Source: Clostridia bacterium (lineage in GTDB: Bacteria > Bacillota > Clostridia > Oscillospirales > Acutalibacteraceae). Taken from it: a stretch of 48,889 nucleotides of DNA. Shown one piece after another: positions 1-8,499 of the stretch. Every line of letters begins with the position of its first letter. The stretch's first letter is position 1. The stretch is taken from assembly GCA_017512465.1 (NCBI GenBank), contig JAFWGH010000156.1, forward strand, positions 1 through 48,889, in the 5' to 3' direction. The position numbers were made by a program, and so were the translations under genes. The notes below the pieces were generated by a model. That model searched no databases. It saw only the letters and a program-made list of their open reading frames with translations, and was not told the DNA's origin.

Positions 1-65
1 GATGAATGTATTGCCGCGGCAAGTAAATCTTGGTTTTAAGCATAGGAAAGAGGGGTGTAAAAGAA

Positions 66-242
66 ATGGCAAACAAGCAGGCTAAGGAAGCTCTTAACAG
101 CTTAAAGATGGAAGCTGCAAGCGAGGTTGGTGTAAACCTTAAGAATGGTTACAATGGTGACCTTACTTCCAGACAGGCCGGTAGCATCGGCGGTCAAATG
201 GTTAAAAATATGATCGCGAAGTATACAGGTTCTAACAAATAA
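66..242 (+). CDS. Alpha/beta-type small acid-soluble spore protein (SASP)
   Basis: 58-residue protein with the hallmarks of alpha/beta-type SASPs, which coat and protect DNA in the dormant spore core and are degraded by the GPR protease at germination. Visible are the GPR-site region (KMEAASEVGV, near residues 14-23) and the conserved C-terminal block GDLTSRQAGSIGGQMV. The reading frame opens further upstream at 30, but the ATG at 66 is preceded by AGAGGGGTG at good distance and gives the usual SASP length, so I chose it. In this family expression is under the forespore sigma factor G; I could not assign a convincing sigma-G promoter in the 65 bases available. A strong terminator follows directly. 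Identification is secure. Confidence 0.95.
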   Translation: MANKQAKEALNSLKMEAASEVGVNLKNGYNGDLTSRQAGSIGGQMVKNMIAKYTGSNK

Positions 243-260
243 TAAGAATTTCTTAAAAAC

Positions 261-292
261 GCTGTCGGGCAAGCGCCCGACAGCTTGTTTTT
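261..292. terminator. Bidirectional rho-independent terminator between SASP and comEA
   Basis: Perfect 10-bp stem GCTGTCGGGC/GCCCGACAGC (261-270 and 275-284) with a 4-nt loop, followed on the plus strand by TTGTTTTT. On the minus strand it is followed by GTTTTTAAG, so it can also stop the leftward comEA transcript. It separates the SASP gene from the decayed SASP-like copy. Confidence 0.9.
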
Positions 293-296
293 ACAT

Positions 297-404
297 ATTG
301 AGGTTGGTAAAGCAAAACCACTTTACGCTTATAAATGGCACAACAGTGACCTCAATTCGAGACAGGCTGCTCTGCTCAGCGGTCTGATGGTAAGGATGAT
401 TTGT
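297..404 (+). pseudogene. Decayed SASP-like copy
   Basis: Translation of this frame gives EVG ... NSDLNSRQAALLSGLMVRMI, which lines up with EVG ... NGDLTSRQAGSIGGQMVKNMI of the intact SASP just upstream, with four extra residues between the EVG and SDLNSRQ blocks. Nucleotide similarity is also visible (GAGGTTGG, GTGACCT, AGACAGGC). There is no N-terminal half, no start codon with a ribosome site, and the frame runs on into the 3' end of comEA on the other strand; the only upstream start candidate is a TTG inside the terminator tail. I read it as the remnant of a tandem SASP duplication. A divergent expressed paralogue is possible but unlikely. Confidence 0.6.
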
Positions 405-414
405 TGTTTTCTTT

Positions 415-777
415 TCACTCCACGCAAACATACTCCTTTATACTCTCCAATGTTTTTTCGCCGATGCCGCTGACTTGGAGCAGCTCATCCACGGTGGCGA
501 AAGCGCCATGTGCTTCGCGGTAGTCCACAATCGCTTGCGCGGTTTTCTCACCGATACCGGGAATGGTTTGCAGCTGCGCTTGTGTGGCGGTATTCACATT
601 GACCGGAAAGAGCTGCACGCTCTCCGGCGCCGTGGTACTCACGGCGGTATCGACGCTTTTGTTTTCAAAGCTCTTTTGACCGATTTTGGGTGTGAAAGCC
701 GCTGTAAGCAAGACGGCAGCGATAAGACAAATGCCTATCGCCGCCAATATTTTTATTTGTTTATAATAGCTACGCAT
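415..777 (-). CDS. comEA: ComEA-type helix-hairpin-helix DNA-binding protein
   Basis: 120-residue membrane-anchored protein. A short basic N-terminus is followed by one membrane segment (about residues 9-29), an extracytoplasmic linker, and a C-terminal pair of helix-hairpin-helix motifs (VNVNTATQAQLQTIPGIG and LLQVSGIGEKTL). ComEA proteins bind double-stranded DNA at the cell surface during competence uptake. It lacks the SLBB region of longer Bacillus ComEA, so a general ComEA-like label is safest; no other competence gene is in the window. The frame opens earlier (858) inside the transketolase gene, but the ATG at 777 lies two bases after the upstream stop codon, suggesting translational coupling. 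It ends the ileS operon. Confidence 0.85.
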   Translation of the reverse strand: MRSYYKQIKILAAIGICLIAAVLLTAAFTPKIGQKSFENKSVDTAVSTTAPESVQLFPVNVNTATQAQLQTIPGIGEKTAQAIVDYREAHGAFATVDELLQVSGIGEKTLESIKEYVCVE

Positions 778-779
778 GA

Positions 780-1727
780 TTACTTCTTTGCAATGGCAAT
801 TGCCGCATTTTTGGCAATATTTTCTGCGGAAAGACCATATTTTTTGAGCAGCTCCCAAGCGGGGCCGGATTCACCGAAGGTATCATCCACACCGACACGC
901 ACCAGCGGAGTCGGGTACTCTTCGCTCAACACCTCTGCCACGGCGGAGCCGAGACCGCCAATCACGGAATGCTCCTCGGCTGTAACAATGCAGCCGGTCT
1001 TTTTCGCGCTCTCGATAACCAAGCTCTTATCAATCGGCTTAATGGTTGCCATATTGACAATGCGCGCGCTGATACCCTGCTTTGCCAAAATATCCTTTGC
1101 CTGCAGTGCTTCATCCACCATTAAGCCGGTGGCGATAATGGTAACATCATCACCCTCGGCAAGTACTTGACCTTTACCGATTCTAAAGCGATAGCTTTCA
1201 TTAAACACGGTGGGGATTGCCAATCTGCCGAGCCTTACATACACGGGACCCTCATGGTGCGCCGCTTCCAGCACTGCCGCTTTTGCCTCGACCACATCGG
1301 CAGGATTAATCACAACCATATTCGGGATAGAGCGCATTAAGGAAATATCCTCTATGCACTGGTGGCTCGCACCATCCTCACCCACGGAAATACCGGCATG
1401 AGAGGCACAAATTTTTACATTTAAATTCGGATATGCAATGCTGTTTCTGATTTGCTCATAAGCTCTGCCGGTGGCAAACATGGCAAAGGAAGAAACAAAC
1501 ACGGTTTTGCCGCAGGTGGCAAGACCTGCCGCCACACCCATCATATTGGCTTCGGCAATGCCGGCATCAAAAAATCTTTCGGGTGCAAATTTCTTAAAGG
1601 TGAGGGATTTGGTTGCCGCACCGAGGTCGGCATCCATCACAATAACATCGGGACTCTGCGCAAGCTCTTTGAGCGCTTCGGCATAGCCTTCTCTGGTTGC
1701 TTTTTTCACTACTTTCTTCTCTTCCAT
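780..1727 (-). CDS. Transketolase, C-terminal subunit
   Basis: 315-residue second half of a split transketolase. It carries the pyrimidine-binding domain (about residues 10-175: DADLGAATKS, the FDAGIAEANMMGVAAGLA block with the catalytic-type Glu, SHAGISVGEDGASHQ) and the C-terminal transketolase domain (about 190-305). With the N-terminal subunit encoded immediately upstream it should form the thiamine-diphosphate enzyme that moves two-carbon units between sugar phosphates in the non-oxidative pentose phosphate pathway. Three bases separate the two genes. Family relatives include DXP synthase, but the split layout and motifs favour transketolase. No feature suggests inactivation. Confidence 0.93.
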   Translation of the reverse strand: MEEKKVVKKATREGYAEALKELAQSPDVIVMDADLGAATKSLTFKKFAPERFFDAGIAEANMMGVAAGLATCGKTVFVSSFAMFATGRAYEQIRNSIAYPNLNVKICASHAGISVGEDGASHQCIEDISLMRSIPNMVVINPADVVEAKAAVLEAAHHEGPVYVRLGRLAIPTVFNESYRFRIGKGQVLAEGDDVTIIATGLMVDEALQAKDILAKQGISARIVNMATIKPIDKSLVIESAKKTGCIVTAEEHSVIGGLGSAVAEVLSEEYPTPLVRVGVDDTFGESGPAWELLKKYGLSAENIAKNAAIAIAKK

Positions 1728-1730
1728 GCC

Positions 1731-2570
1731 TTACGCCTCCAATTCCGCTAAGCGAAGTCTTAACTCGCCGATTGCCGTGATATACTGTTCCGCATCGGGA
1801 GCCTTGCCGTGCCAACCGCACACATCTTCCATAAAGGAAACTCCCTTGCCCTTGATTGTTTTCATAATAATTGCGGTGGGTTTGCCCTTAACGGTGCGCG
1901 CCTTGGCAAACGCCTGTTCCATTTGTTCAAAGTCGTGGCCATCAATATTAATCACTTCAAAGCCGAACGCCTGAAACTTTTCATCTATAGGATATGGAGA
2001 ATTGACTTCTTCGACAGTACCATCAATTTGCAAATTGTTATTATCCACAATAACCACAAGGTTGTCCAGCTTTTTGGAAGAGGCAAACATAGCAGCTTCC
2101 CACACTTCGCCCTCTTCAATCTCGCCATCGCCAAGCAAGGTGTATACCCTGTAATCTCTCTTATCCAGCTTACCTGCCAGCGCCATACCGCATGCAGCGG
2201 AAATGCCCTGACCGAGAGAGCCGGTAGACATATCCACACCGGGGGTCTTGATATTCGGATGTCCCTGCAGGGTGGAACCGACCTTTCTGAGAGTTTTAAT
2301 TTCCTCTTGGGAAATAAAGCCTTTTAAGGCAAGCACACCATAGAGTGCCGGTGCAGCATGCCCTTTGGATAACACAAAACGGTCACGGTTTTCGCTCTTT
2401 TCATTAGACGGAAATACGCGCATTTCATTAAAATACAAATATGCCAACACATCTGCCGCCGAGAGAGAGCCGCCCGGATGACCGCAGCCGGCATTGAAAG
2501 TACCCTCAATGACCGACAGGCGCACCTGACACGCCATTTTTTCCAATTCGCTCAATACTGTCTTCTCCAT
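1731..2570 (-). CDS. Transketolase, N-terminal (thiamine diphosphate-binding) subunit
   Basis: 279 residues covering the ThDP-binding half of transketolase. Visible are the substrate loop GHPGGSLSAADVLAYLYF near residue 31, KGHAAPALYG, the cofactor motif GDGEIEEGEVWEA and VDNNNLQIDGTVEEV. The frame opens at 2597, but the ATG at 2570 is preceded by AGGAGGAG at ideal distance, so I chose it. It pairs with the C-terminal subunit directly downstream and lies in the ileS-lspA-rluD-tkt-comEA operon. Split transketolases are common in Clostridia and archaea. Confidence 0.93.
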   Translation of the reverse strand: MEKTVLSELEKMACQVRLSVIEGTFNAGCGHPGGSLSAADVLAYLYFNEMRVFPSNEKSENRDRFVLSKGHAAPALYGVLALKGFISQEEIKTLRKVGSTLQGHPNIKTPGVDMSTGSLGQGISAACGMALAGKLDKRDYRVYTLLGDGEIEEGEVWEAAMFASSKKLDNLVVIVDNNNLQIDGTVEEVNSPYPIDEKFQAFGFEVINIDGHDFEQMEQAFAKARTVKGKPTAIIMKTIKGKGVSFMEDVCGWHGKAPDAEQYITAIGELRLRLAELEA

Positions 2571-2615
2571 TGAATCTCCTCCTGTGTTATTAAACACGGT
2601 TTATTTCATAAAGTA

Positions 2616-3536
2616 TTATACTTTTTTTAATTTTTTTAAAAACATTTCAAAATATTCCGGAAGCTCGCTTTCCACTTCCACATACCTGCCCGAACGGGGG
2701 TGGTCGAAGCCGAGCAAGCGCGCATGCAGGCATTGCCCGCCCAAAGCGGTAATGACTTTTTTCGGACCATAGACCGCATCACCGGCAACCGGATGCCCGA
2801 TATGTGCCATATGCACTCTGATTTGGTGGGTACGCCCGGTTTCGAGGTGCAAGCGCACATGGGTAAATCCCTCGAAGCGCGCAATCACTTCATAGTGCGT
2901 GACAGCGTGGCGTGAATGCATATCGGTTACCGCCTGCTTCTTGCGCTGTGTAGGATGCCTGCCGATAGGCGCATCTATCGTGCCCTCATCATTTTTTAAA
3001 TTACCGTAGACCACGGCTTCATATTCCCTTGTAAAGGAATGGTTTTTAATTTGCCGCGCCAGCGAGTTATGCGCAAAATCATTTTTTGCCACCACCAGCA
3101 AGCCGCTTGTATCTTTATCGATACGGTGGACTATACCGGGGCGCAGCTCGCCGTTTATACCCGAAAGGGATTTGCCGCAATGATATAACAGCGCATTGAC
3201 CAGTGTACCGCTCTCATGCCCCGCCGCGGGATGCACGACCATCCCCTTCGGCTTATTGACAACGAGTAAATCCTCATCCTCATAGCGGATATCAAGCGGG
3301 ATATCCTCCGGCTCGGTTTCCACCGGCTTCGGCTCGGGAGTATTCACACTGATGCGGTCGCCCGCCTTGACTTTATAATTTTTGGTTTGCGCCTTACCGT
3401 TTACACTCACATCGCCCGCAGCTATAAGCTGTTGCGCACGCGAGCGCGTGACATCACTGAAATATGATGCTACCACTACATCCAGCCGGTGCTCCGCTCT
3501 GTTTTCATCGGCGGTAAAAAGAAATGTTTTACTCAT
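2616..3536 (-). CDS. rluD: RluA/RluD-family pseudouridine synthase
   Basis: 306 residues. An N-terminal S4 RNA-binding domain (about residues 12-75: SRAQQLIAAGDVSVNGK) is followed by the RluA-family catalytic domain with HRIDKDTSGLLVVAKN, which contains the catalytic Asp, and the C-terminal RTHQIRVHMAHIGHPVAGD block. The enzyme isomerises uridines in 23S rRNA. The gene overlaps lspA by four bases (ATGA). This lspA-rluD pair corresponds to the Bacillus lspA-ylyB arrangement. The exact target uridines cannot be read from sequence, so RluD rather than RluC is inferred from context. Confidence 0.92.
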   Translation of the reverse strand: MSKTFLFTADENRAEHRLDVVVASYFSDVTRSRAQQLIAAGDVSVNGKAQTKNYKVKAGDRISVNTPEPKPVETEPEDIPLDIRYEDEDLLVVNKPKGMVVHPAAGHESGTLVNALLYHCGKSLSGINGELRPGIVHRIDKDTSGLLVVAKNDFAHNSLARQIKNHSFTREYEAVVYGNLKNDEGTIDAPIGRHPTQRKKQAVTDMHSRHAVTHYEVIARFEGFTHVRLHLETGRTHQIRVHMAHIGHPVAGDAVYGPKKVITALGGQCLHARLLGFDHPRSGRYVEVESELPEYFEMFLKKLKKV

Positions 3537-4051
3537 CTTCTTCTTTTATAATTTCTGATTTCGCGGCGCTTTTGCCCGAAATCAAAAATAATATCCACGA
3601 TTAAATAGATGATGATAATCGCCGCACCGCAGGTAACAAAGATATCGGCAACATTAAACACGGCGAAATTGACAAACGTAGGCTCGATAAAATCGATTAC
3701 CGTTCCCCTGTAAATACGGTCAATCATATTGCCGATACCGCCTGCGCTGATAAGAATAATGGCGGTTTTTAAAAACGGACTGTTTAGGGCGGGATATATA
3801 ATCTTTAAGCGCTTATTAAACAGCGCAACAAAGCACCCGATAACGCACACTGCGGTGACAATAACGAAAAACCACCGCGCATTATTGAGCATGGAAAAAG
3901 CCGCACCTTCATTTTCCACATAGCGAAAGCGCACGAAGCCTCGAATTATCTCCACGCTTTCCTGCGGCTTAAGCCACACGCTCATAAAGTACTTCGTGCC
4001 CTGGTCCGCTGCCACAAGTAAAATAATAATAACAATATAAAGTATACTCAT
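3533..4051 (-). CDS. lspA: Lipoprotein signal peptidase (signal peptidase II)
   Basis: 172-residue aspartic protease of the cytoplasmic membrane that removes the signal peptide from diacylglyceryl-modified prolipoproteins. Four membrane segments are visible (about 2-20, 60-80, 88-105, 128-153), with the catalytic aspartates in NMIDRIYRGTVIDF and FNVADIF. A putative client, the lipoprotein esterase at 46446-47414, is in the same window. The start ATG follows GGAGAATAAC just after the ileS stop. A basic C-terminal tail (NYKRRR) is typical of Gram-positive members. Confidence 0.95.
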   Translation of the reverse strand: MSILYIVIIILLVAADQGTKYFMSVWLKPQESVEIIRGFVRFRYVENEGAAFSMLNNARWFFVIVTAVCVIGCFVALFNKRLKIIYPALNSPFLKTAIILISAGGIGNMIDRIYRGTVIDFIEPTFVNFAVFNVADIFVTCGAAIIIIYLIVDIIFDFGQKRREIRNYKRRR

Positions 4052-4057
4052 ACTTTG

Positions 4058-6835
4058 TTATTCTCCTAAGATACCGACGCATCTGTCACAAATTTCGGGA
4101 TGTGCAGGATTGCTGCCGACACTCTCACTATAGCTCCAGCAGCGCGCACACTTTTGACCATCTGCCTTCTTCACCGTGATGCCGAGACCTTCCACATCGC
4201 CGGTAAATGCGCCGCTTCCCTGCTCAATCTCCACTTGGGAAACGATGAAGGATGCCGGAAGCTTTTGTACATTTTCTTGTAAGAAAGCAAGCAATTCGCC
4301 CTCGGCATGCAGCACAATTTTTGCCTCTAAGCTCTTACCGATAACCTTGGCGTTTCTCGCTTCCTCAAGTGCTTTATTCACATCATCACGAATCGCGTGA
4401 ATGCAATCCCATTTTGCAATAAATTCCGCTTCAATAGCAACCGCTTCGGGAATATCATTTAACAGCGGGCTCGATGCATCACGAGAAGCATCATGCGGCA
4501 TAGCCTTCCAAATTTCATCCGCTGTAAACGCCAAAATCGGAGTGATTAACAGGCAAAGCGCATCCAAAATCTTATAGATGGTGGTTTGTGCCGCTCTTCT
4601 TGTTGCGGAATCCGCTTTTTCAACATAAAGCCTGTCTTTTAACACATCCAAATAGAAATTGGACATATCGAGCACACAGAAGTTATGCACTGCATGGAAA
4701 ATGGTGTGATACTCGTACTTATCATAGCTCGCTCTGACATTCTTGATAAGTGTATTTAAGGACGAAAGTGCCCATTTATCAATCTCTTCCAGCTCTGCTT
4801 CCTCTACCATATCGGTATTCGGGTCAAAATCACTGATATTGCCGAGAATGAAGCACGCGGTATTTCTGATTTTTCTGTAAATCTCGGAAAGCTGCTTTAA
4901 AATGTCGGGTGAAATTCTGACATCAGCATGATAATCGGACGATGCCACCCACAATCTCAAAATATCGGCGCCGTATTGCTTAATGACCTCTTCGGGTGCA
5001 ATACCATTGCCGAGAGATTTATGCATTTGTCTGCCGTTTCCATCGACCACCCAACCGTGGGTAATGACCTCTTTATACGGAGCCTGACCGGTGGTGGCAA
5101 CACTTGTTAACATAGAGGATTGGAACCAGCCTCTGTACTGGTCGGCACCCTCCAGGTACACATCACACGGCCATTTTAAATACTCTCTGTTTTTGCACAC
5201 AGCGCGGTGAGAGGAACCGGAATCAAACCATACATCCATAATATCCTTCTCTTTAGAGAAGCCGCCGGATGCACCGCAGTGCGGGCACTGATAATCTGCC
5301 GGCATGAAGTAATCCGCCTCATGGGAATACCATGCATCGGAGCCTTCTTTACCGAAGATGGCAGATACATTTGCCATTAAATCCTTATCGATAATCTCTT
5401 TGCCGCACTCATCGCAATAGAATACCGGAATCGGCACGCCCCATTTGCGCTGGCGGGAAATACACCAGTCTTTTCTCTCGCGAATCATGTTTTTGATGCG
5501 CTCAAGTCCCCAACCGGGATACCATTTTACAGTATCTGCCGCCGCACAAGCCGCCTCTTTAAAATCATCTACCGAGCAAAACCACTGGCTGGTCGCTCTG
5601 AAGAGAATCGGCTCTTTACATCTCCAACAGTGCGGATACTGGTGGACAATCTTTTTAAGAGCAAACAGATTACCCTGCTCTTCTAAATACGCCGCAATCG
5701 CCTTGTTGGCTTCATCGGTGGTAAGGCCTGCAAACTGCCCTGCCTCACTTGTTAATACACCCTTATCGTTCACCGGTACCACGATACCGATTTCGGGATA
5801 ATTCTTGCACACTTCGAAGTCTTCCACACCAAAGCCGGGCGCAGTATGTACACAACCGGTACCGCTTTCAAGTGTGACATGCTCACCCACGATAACCGGA
5901 CTCTCTCTATCTAAGAACGGATGCTGACAGCTGATATATTCGAGCTCGCTACCCTTAACGGTAGCGATAATCTCATATTCCTTGCCATACTCCGCCATAG
6001 CCTGCTCGCAAAGCTCGCTTGCCATGACAAAATATTCATCCTCACACTTAATTAAAGCATACTCAAAGCGCGGGCCGACACAGATTGCCAGGTTACCGGG
6101 CAAGGTCCATGTAGTGGTTGTCCAAATCACAAACGAGGTTTTGGCAACATCGGCACCCAATGCCGCAAGCACGCCTTTATCATCCTTAACATTAAACTTG
6201 ACATAAATGGAATAGCAGGGGTCATCCTGATACTCAATTTCCGCCTCGGCAAGCGCTGTGTTACAATCAGAACACCAGTAAACCGGCTTCAAACCCTTGT
6301 AGATATAGCCCTTTTGTGCCATTTCGGAAAAGACCTTAATCTGCTCTTCCTCGAAATCGGGAGTCAGGGTAATATAGGGATTCTCCCACTCGCCCAATAC
6401 GCCTAAGCGCTTAAACTGGTTGCGCTGCTCATCAATATACCGGTGCGCAAAATCACGGCAGATTTTGCGCAACTCCACATCGGAAATGGTGGAATCGGCG
6501 CTGATACCTGCCTTTTTGCGCGCTTTCAGCTCGGTGGGAAGTCCGTGAGTATCCCAACCGGGAACATAGGGACTCTTAAAACCGGTCATGTTTTTATATT
6601 TGACAATGAAATCCTTCAAGACCTTGTTCATTGCCGTGCCGAGATGAATACCGCCGTTGGCATACGGAGGACCGTCATGCAAAACAAAGAGGGGTTTGCC
6701 CTCATTTTTCTCCATCATCTTTTCATATATTTTTTCGGCATACCACTGCTCCAAAAAACCGGGCTCTCTTTGCGGCAATCCCGCTCTCATGGGAAAATCG
6801 GTTTTGAGCATATTTAAGGTACTTTTATAATCCAT
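4058..6835 (-). CDS. ileS: Isoleucyl-tRNA synthetase
   Basis: About 925 residues, class Ia synthetase charging tRNA-Ile. The HIGH-type signature is DGPPYANGGIHLGTAMNK (near residue 55), the editing domain includes TWTLPGNLAICVGP and GTGCVHTAPGFGVED, the tryptophan-rich WFCS/WFDSG blocks follow, and the KMSKS position reads QMHKSLGN. The C-terminus has a zinc-finger type CARCW ... CDRC pair, which marks the bacterial type 1 form. The frame opens at 6916, but the ATG at 6835 has GGAGG upstream and begins at the usual place (MDYKSTLNML). Only about 100 bases separate it from divIVA, too short for a T-box leader, which is common before ileS in Firmicutes. Confidence 0.96.
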   Translation of the reverse strand: MDYKSTLNMLKTDFPMRAGLPQREPGFLEQWYAEKIYEKMMEKNEGKPLFVLHDGPPYANGGIHLGTAMNKVLKDFIVKYKNMTGFKSPYVPGWDTHGLPTELKARKKAGISADSTISDVELRKICRDFAHRYIDEQRNQFKRLGVLGEWENPYITLTPDFEEEQIKVFSEMAQKGYIYKGLKPVYWCSDCNTALAEAEIEYQDDPCYSIYVKFNVKDDKGVLAALGADVAKTSFVIWTTTTWTLPGNLAICVGPRFEYALIKCEDEYFVMASELCEQAMAEYGKEYEIIATVKGSELEYISCQHPFLDRESPVIVGEHVTLESGTGCVHTAPGFGVEDFEVCKNYPEIGIVVPVNDKGVLTSEAGQFAGLTTDEANKAIAAYLEEQGNLFALKKIVHQYPHCWRCKEPILFRATSQWFCSVDDFKEAACAAADTVKWYPGWGLERIKNMIRERKDWCISRQRKWGVPIPVFYCDECGKEIIDKDLMANVSAIFGKEGSDAWYSHEADYFMPADYQCPHCGASGGFSKEKDIMDVWFDSGSSHRAVCKNREYLKWPCDVYLEGADQYRGWFQSSMLTSVATTGQAPYKEVITHGWVVDGNGRQMHKSLGNGIAPEEVIKQYGADILRLWVASSDYHADVRISPDILKQLSEIYRKIRNTACFILGNISDFDPNTDMVEEAELEEIDKWALSSLNTLIKNVRASYDKYEYHTIFHAVHNFCVLDMSNFYLDVLKDRLYVEKADSATRRAAQTTIYKILDALCLLITPILAFTADEIWKAMPHDASRDASSPLLNDIPEAVAIEAEFIAKWDCIHAIRDDVNKALEEARNAKVIGKSLEAKIVLHAEGELLAFLQENVQKLPASFIVSQVEIEQGSGAFTGDVEGLGITVKKADGQKCARCWSYSESVGSNPAHPEICDRCVGILGE

Positions 6836-6874
6836 TCTTTTTATCCTCCGTTTTGGGTAGTCATACTCTTTGCA

Positions 6875-6901
6875 ATATAAAAGGCGGACGCTGTCCGCCT
6901 T
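6875..6901 (-). terminator. Terminator after divIVA
   Basis: Perfect 9-bp stem AAGGCGGAC/GTCCGCCTT (6881-6889 and 6893-6901) with a 3-nt loop. Read on the minus strand it comes 38 bases after the divIVA stop codon and is followed by TTATATTGC, a weak U-tract. It separates the division cluster from ileS, although read-through is possible since no clear ileS promoter is visible. Confidence 0.7.
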
Positions 6902-6938
6902 ATTTGCAAAAATCAAGGCTGCTTATGCTGCGGTGCGA

Positions 6939-8468
6939 TTATTTTCTTCTGAAAAGTCTGCCAAACCCTTTATGGGAATCATCCTCTTCTTCATCAGCAT
7001 CATCATCTGCACCGAACATATCAAAATCATCTTCATCAAAGTCATCGCCGAGGTCAAAATCATCATCCTCTAAATCATCCAAATCGGAAAAATCATCTTC
7101 ATCGGCATCATCATCATTAAAGAAAGCGGCAAACGCCTCTTCAAAAGATTGTCTTCTGGCGACTTTGGCATTTGATTCTTCTGCCTTTGCAGTGCCTTGT
7201 TCCTCCGCTTCCTCTTGTTCCGGCTGTGTTTCTTCAGGCGCGGACACAGAGTCCTCGGTATCTATTGTTTCATCGCTCTCGGCGGTGGGTTTATCTAACT
7301 CTACAGCCGGTGCTGTCGGGGCAATCTCTTCGGGAACATACGGCGCAGCAGTTTCCTGCTCCGGCTCCTCGGTTTGCTCCATAACATCATCAAAGCTAAA
7401 CTGGTTTTCATCGATTTCTTCTTCCGGCTCGAGCTCCTCATCGGAAACATCAAACGCCTCATCATCAAAATCGAAATCGCTTTCGCTTACACTTATATCT
7501 TCTTCCGCTGCTTCTTCTGCGGCAGGCTGCTCATAGGCGAGCTCCTGCTCAGGTGCATCATAGGAAAAATCGGCTTCTTCGCTCTCTTCTTCCTCGCTCT
7601 CTTCCTCGACAGCTTCCGGCACTTCTTCGCTCTCTTGCTCATCGCTCACATATGCCTGCTCGGAGGGAAGCACAATATCTTCAAGCTCCTGCACTTCTTC
7701 GGGTGCACCGATTTGCGCTTCGGGCTCTTCCGCTTCCTCAGCGGGTTCTTCTGCTGCCGGTGCTTCCTCAGCGGATTCCACTGCTTCTTCAGGCGCATCC
7801 TCAAAATCGGATTCATCCACTTCAATCAAGGCGGGAATTTCATTGATTAAAGAAATATGCGCTCTGTAAATTTCCAACAAATCGCTCTTAAACTTTGCAG
7901 TCTCTTTTTTGATTGCCTCAAGAGCTACTTCTTCGATTTTCTTATTGCGCTCATAATCGGCACGAATGCGCGCCGCTTCCTCGCTCGCTTCCGCCACGAG
8001 AGCCTCAGCTTTGAATTTTGCCTCGGCAAGAATGGCATTGGCGCTGTTGTTTGCCTGTGAAAGTGTGCTCTCGGCTTTTTGGTCAGCCTCGGCAACTGCC
8101 TTGGTGCTGTAAGCATCGGCATCTGCCACGGTCTGCTCCGCTTCCTTCTTTGCGGCGCCCAAAAGTGCATCGGCATTTTCTTTGGCTTCACTCAAAGTGT
8201 TTTCCGCCTCGGTTTTCGCCTCTTTGGTCAACTGGCTGCCCGCTTTTTGCGCTGCTAAAAGCGCAATGCGGATATTATCCTCATCCGCACGGTATTCTTC
8301 CACTTTATCGGCAAGGATGCCCAATTTTTTTACCAGCTCGCCGTTCCCACGGAAGGTCTGGTCATAAGAAGCCGCGATTTCCTGCAAAAACTCATCGACT
8401 TCACTGGCTTTATACATCCCTTTTTGGTAAGTAAACTCATGATTTGTAATTTGATTTGGCAATATCAT
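6939..8468 (-). CDS. divIVA: DivIVA-domain protein with a very long acidic tail
   Basis: 509 residues, about three times a typical DivIVA. Residues 1-65 form the DivIVA domain (YQKGMYKASEVDEFLQEIAASYD), which senses curved membrane at poles and septa. Residues 70-215 form a long Ala/Glu-rich coiled coil. From about 220 onward the protein is extremely acidic and low in complexity (long runs rich in E, A and D). The end switches to an aspartate-only style around FSDLDDLEDDDFDLGDD and closes with a basic tail (KGFGRLFRRK). The position after sepF and before ileS is the classic Firmicute division cluster. The acidic region is presumably disordered; its role is unknown. Confidence 0.9.
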   Translation of the reverse strand: MILPNQITNHEFTYQKGMYKASEVDEFLQEIAASYDQTFRGNGELVKKLGILADKVEEYRADEDNIRIALLAAQKAGSQLTKEAKTEAENTLSEAKENADALLGAAKKEAEQTVADADAYSTKAVAEADQKAESTLSQANNSANAILAEAKFKAEALVAEASEEAARIRADYERNKKIEEVALEAIKKETAKFKSDLLEIYRAHISLINEIPALIEVDESDFEDAPEEAVESAEEAPAAEEPAEEAEEPEAQIGAPEEVQELEDIVLPSEQAYVSDEQESEEVPEAVEEESEEEESEEADFSYDAPEQELAYEQPAAEEAAEEDISVSESDFDFDDEAFDVSDEELEPEEEIDENQFSFDDVMEQTEEPEQETAAPYVPEEIAPTAPAVELDKPTAESDETIDTEDSVSAPEETQPEQEEAEEQGTAKAEESNAKVARRQSFEEAFAAFFNDDDADEDDFSDLDDLEDDDFDLGDDFDEDDFDMFGADDDADEEEDDSHKGFGRLFRRK

Positions 8469-8499
8469 TTTTTCATTCTCCCGCTATATGTAATAATTT

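Noticed and set aside
285-473. Complete second SASP gene
   Set aside because: The only start is a TTG in the terminator tail, the N-terminal half is missing, and the frame runs into comEA; listed as a pseudogene instead.
475-1170. Long plus-strand open frame opposite transketolase and comEA
   Set aside because: It is antisense to well-supported genes, has no family signature, and reflects codon bias of the other strand. The same holds for long antisense frames at 6853-7536, 28604-29515 and 36998-37801.
6836-6938. T-box leader before ileS
   Set aside because: Only about 100 bases are available, part of it the divIVA terminator, and no T-box core sequence is visible.
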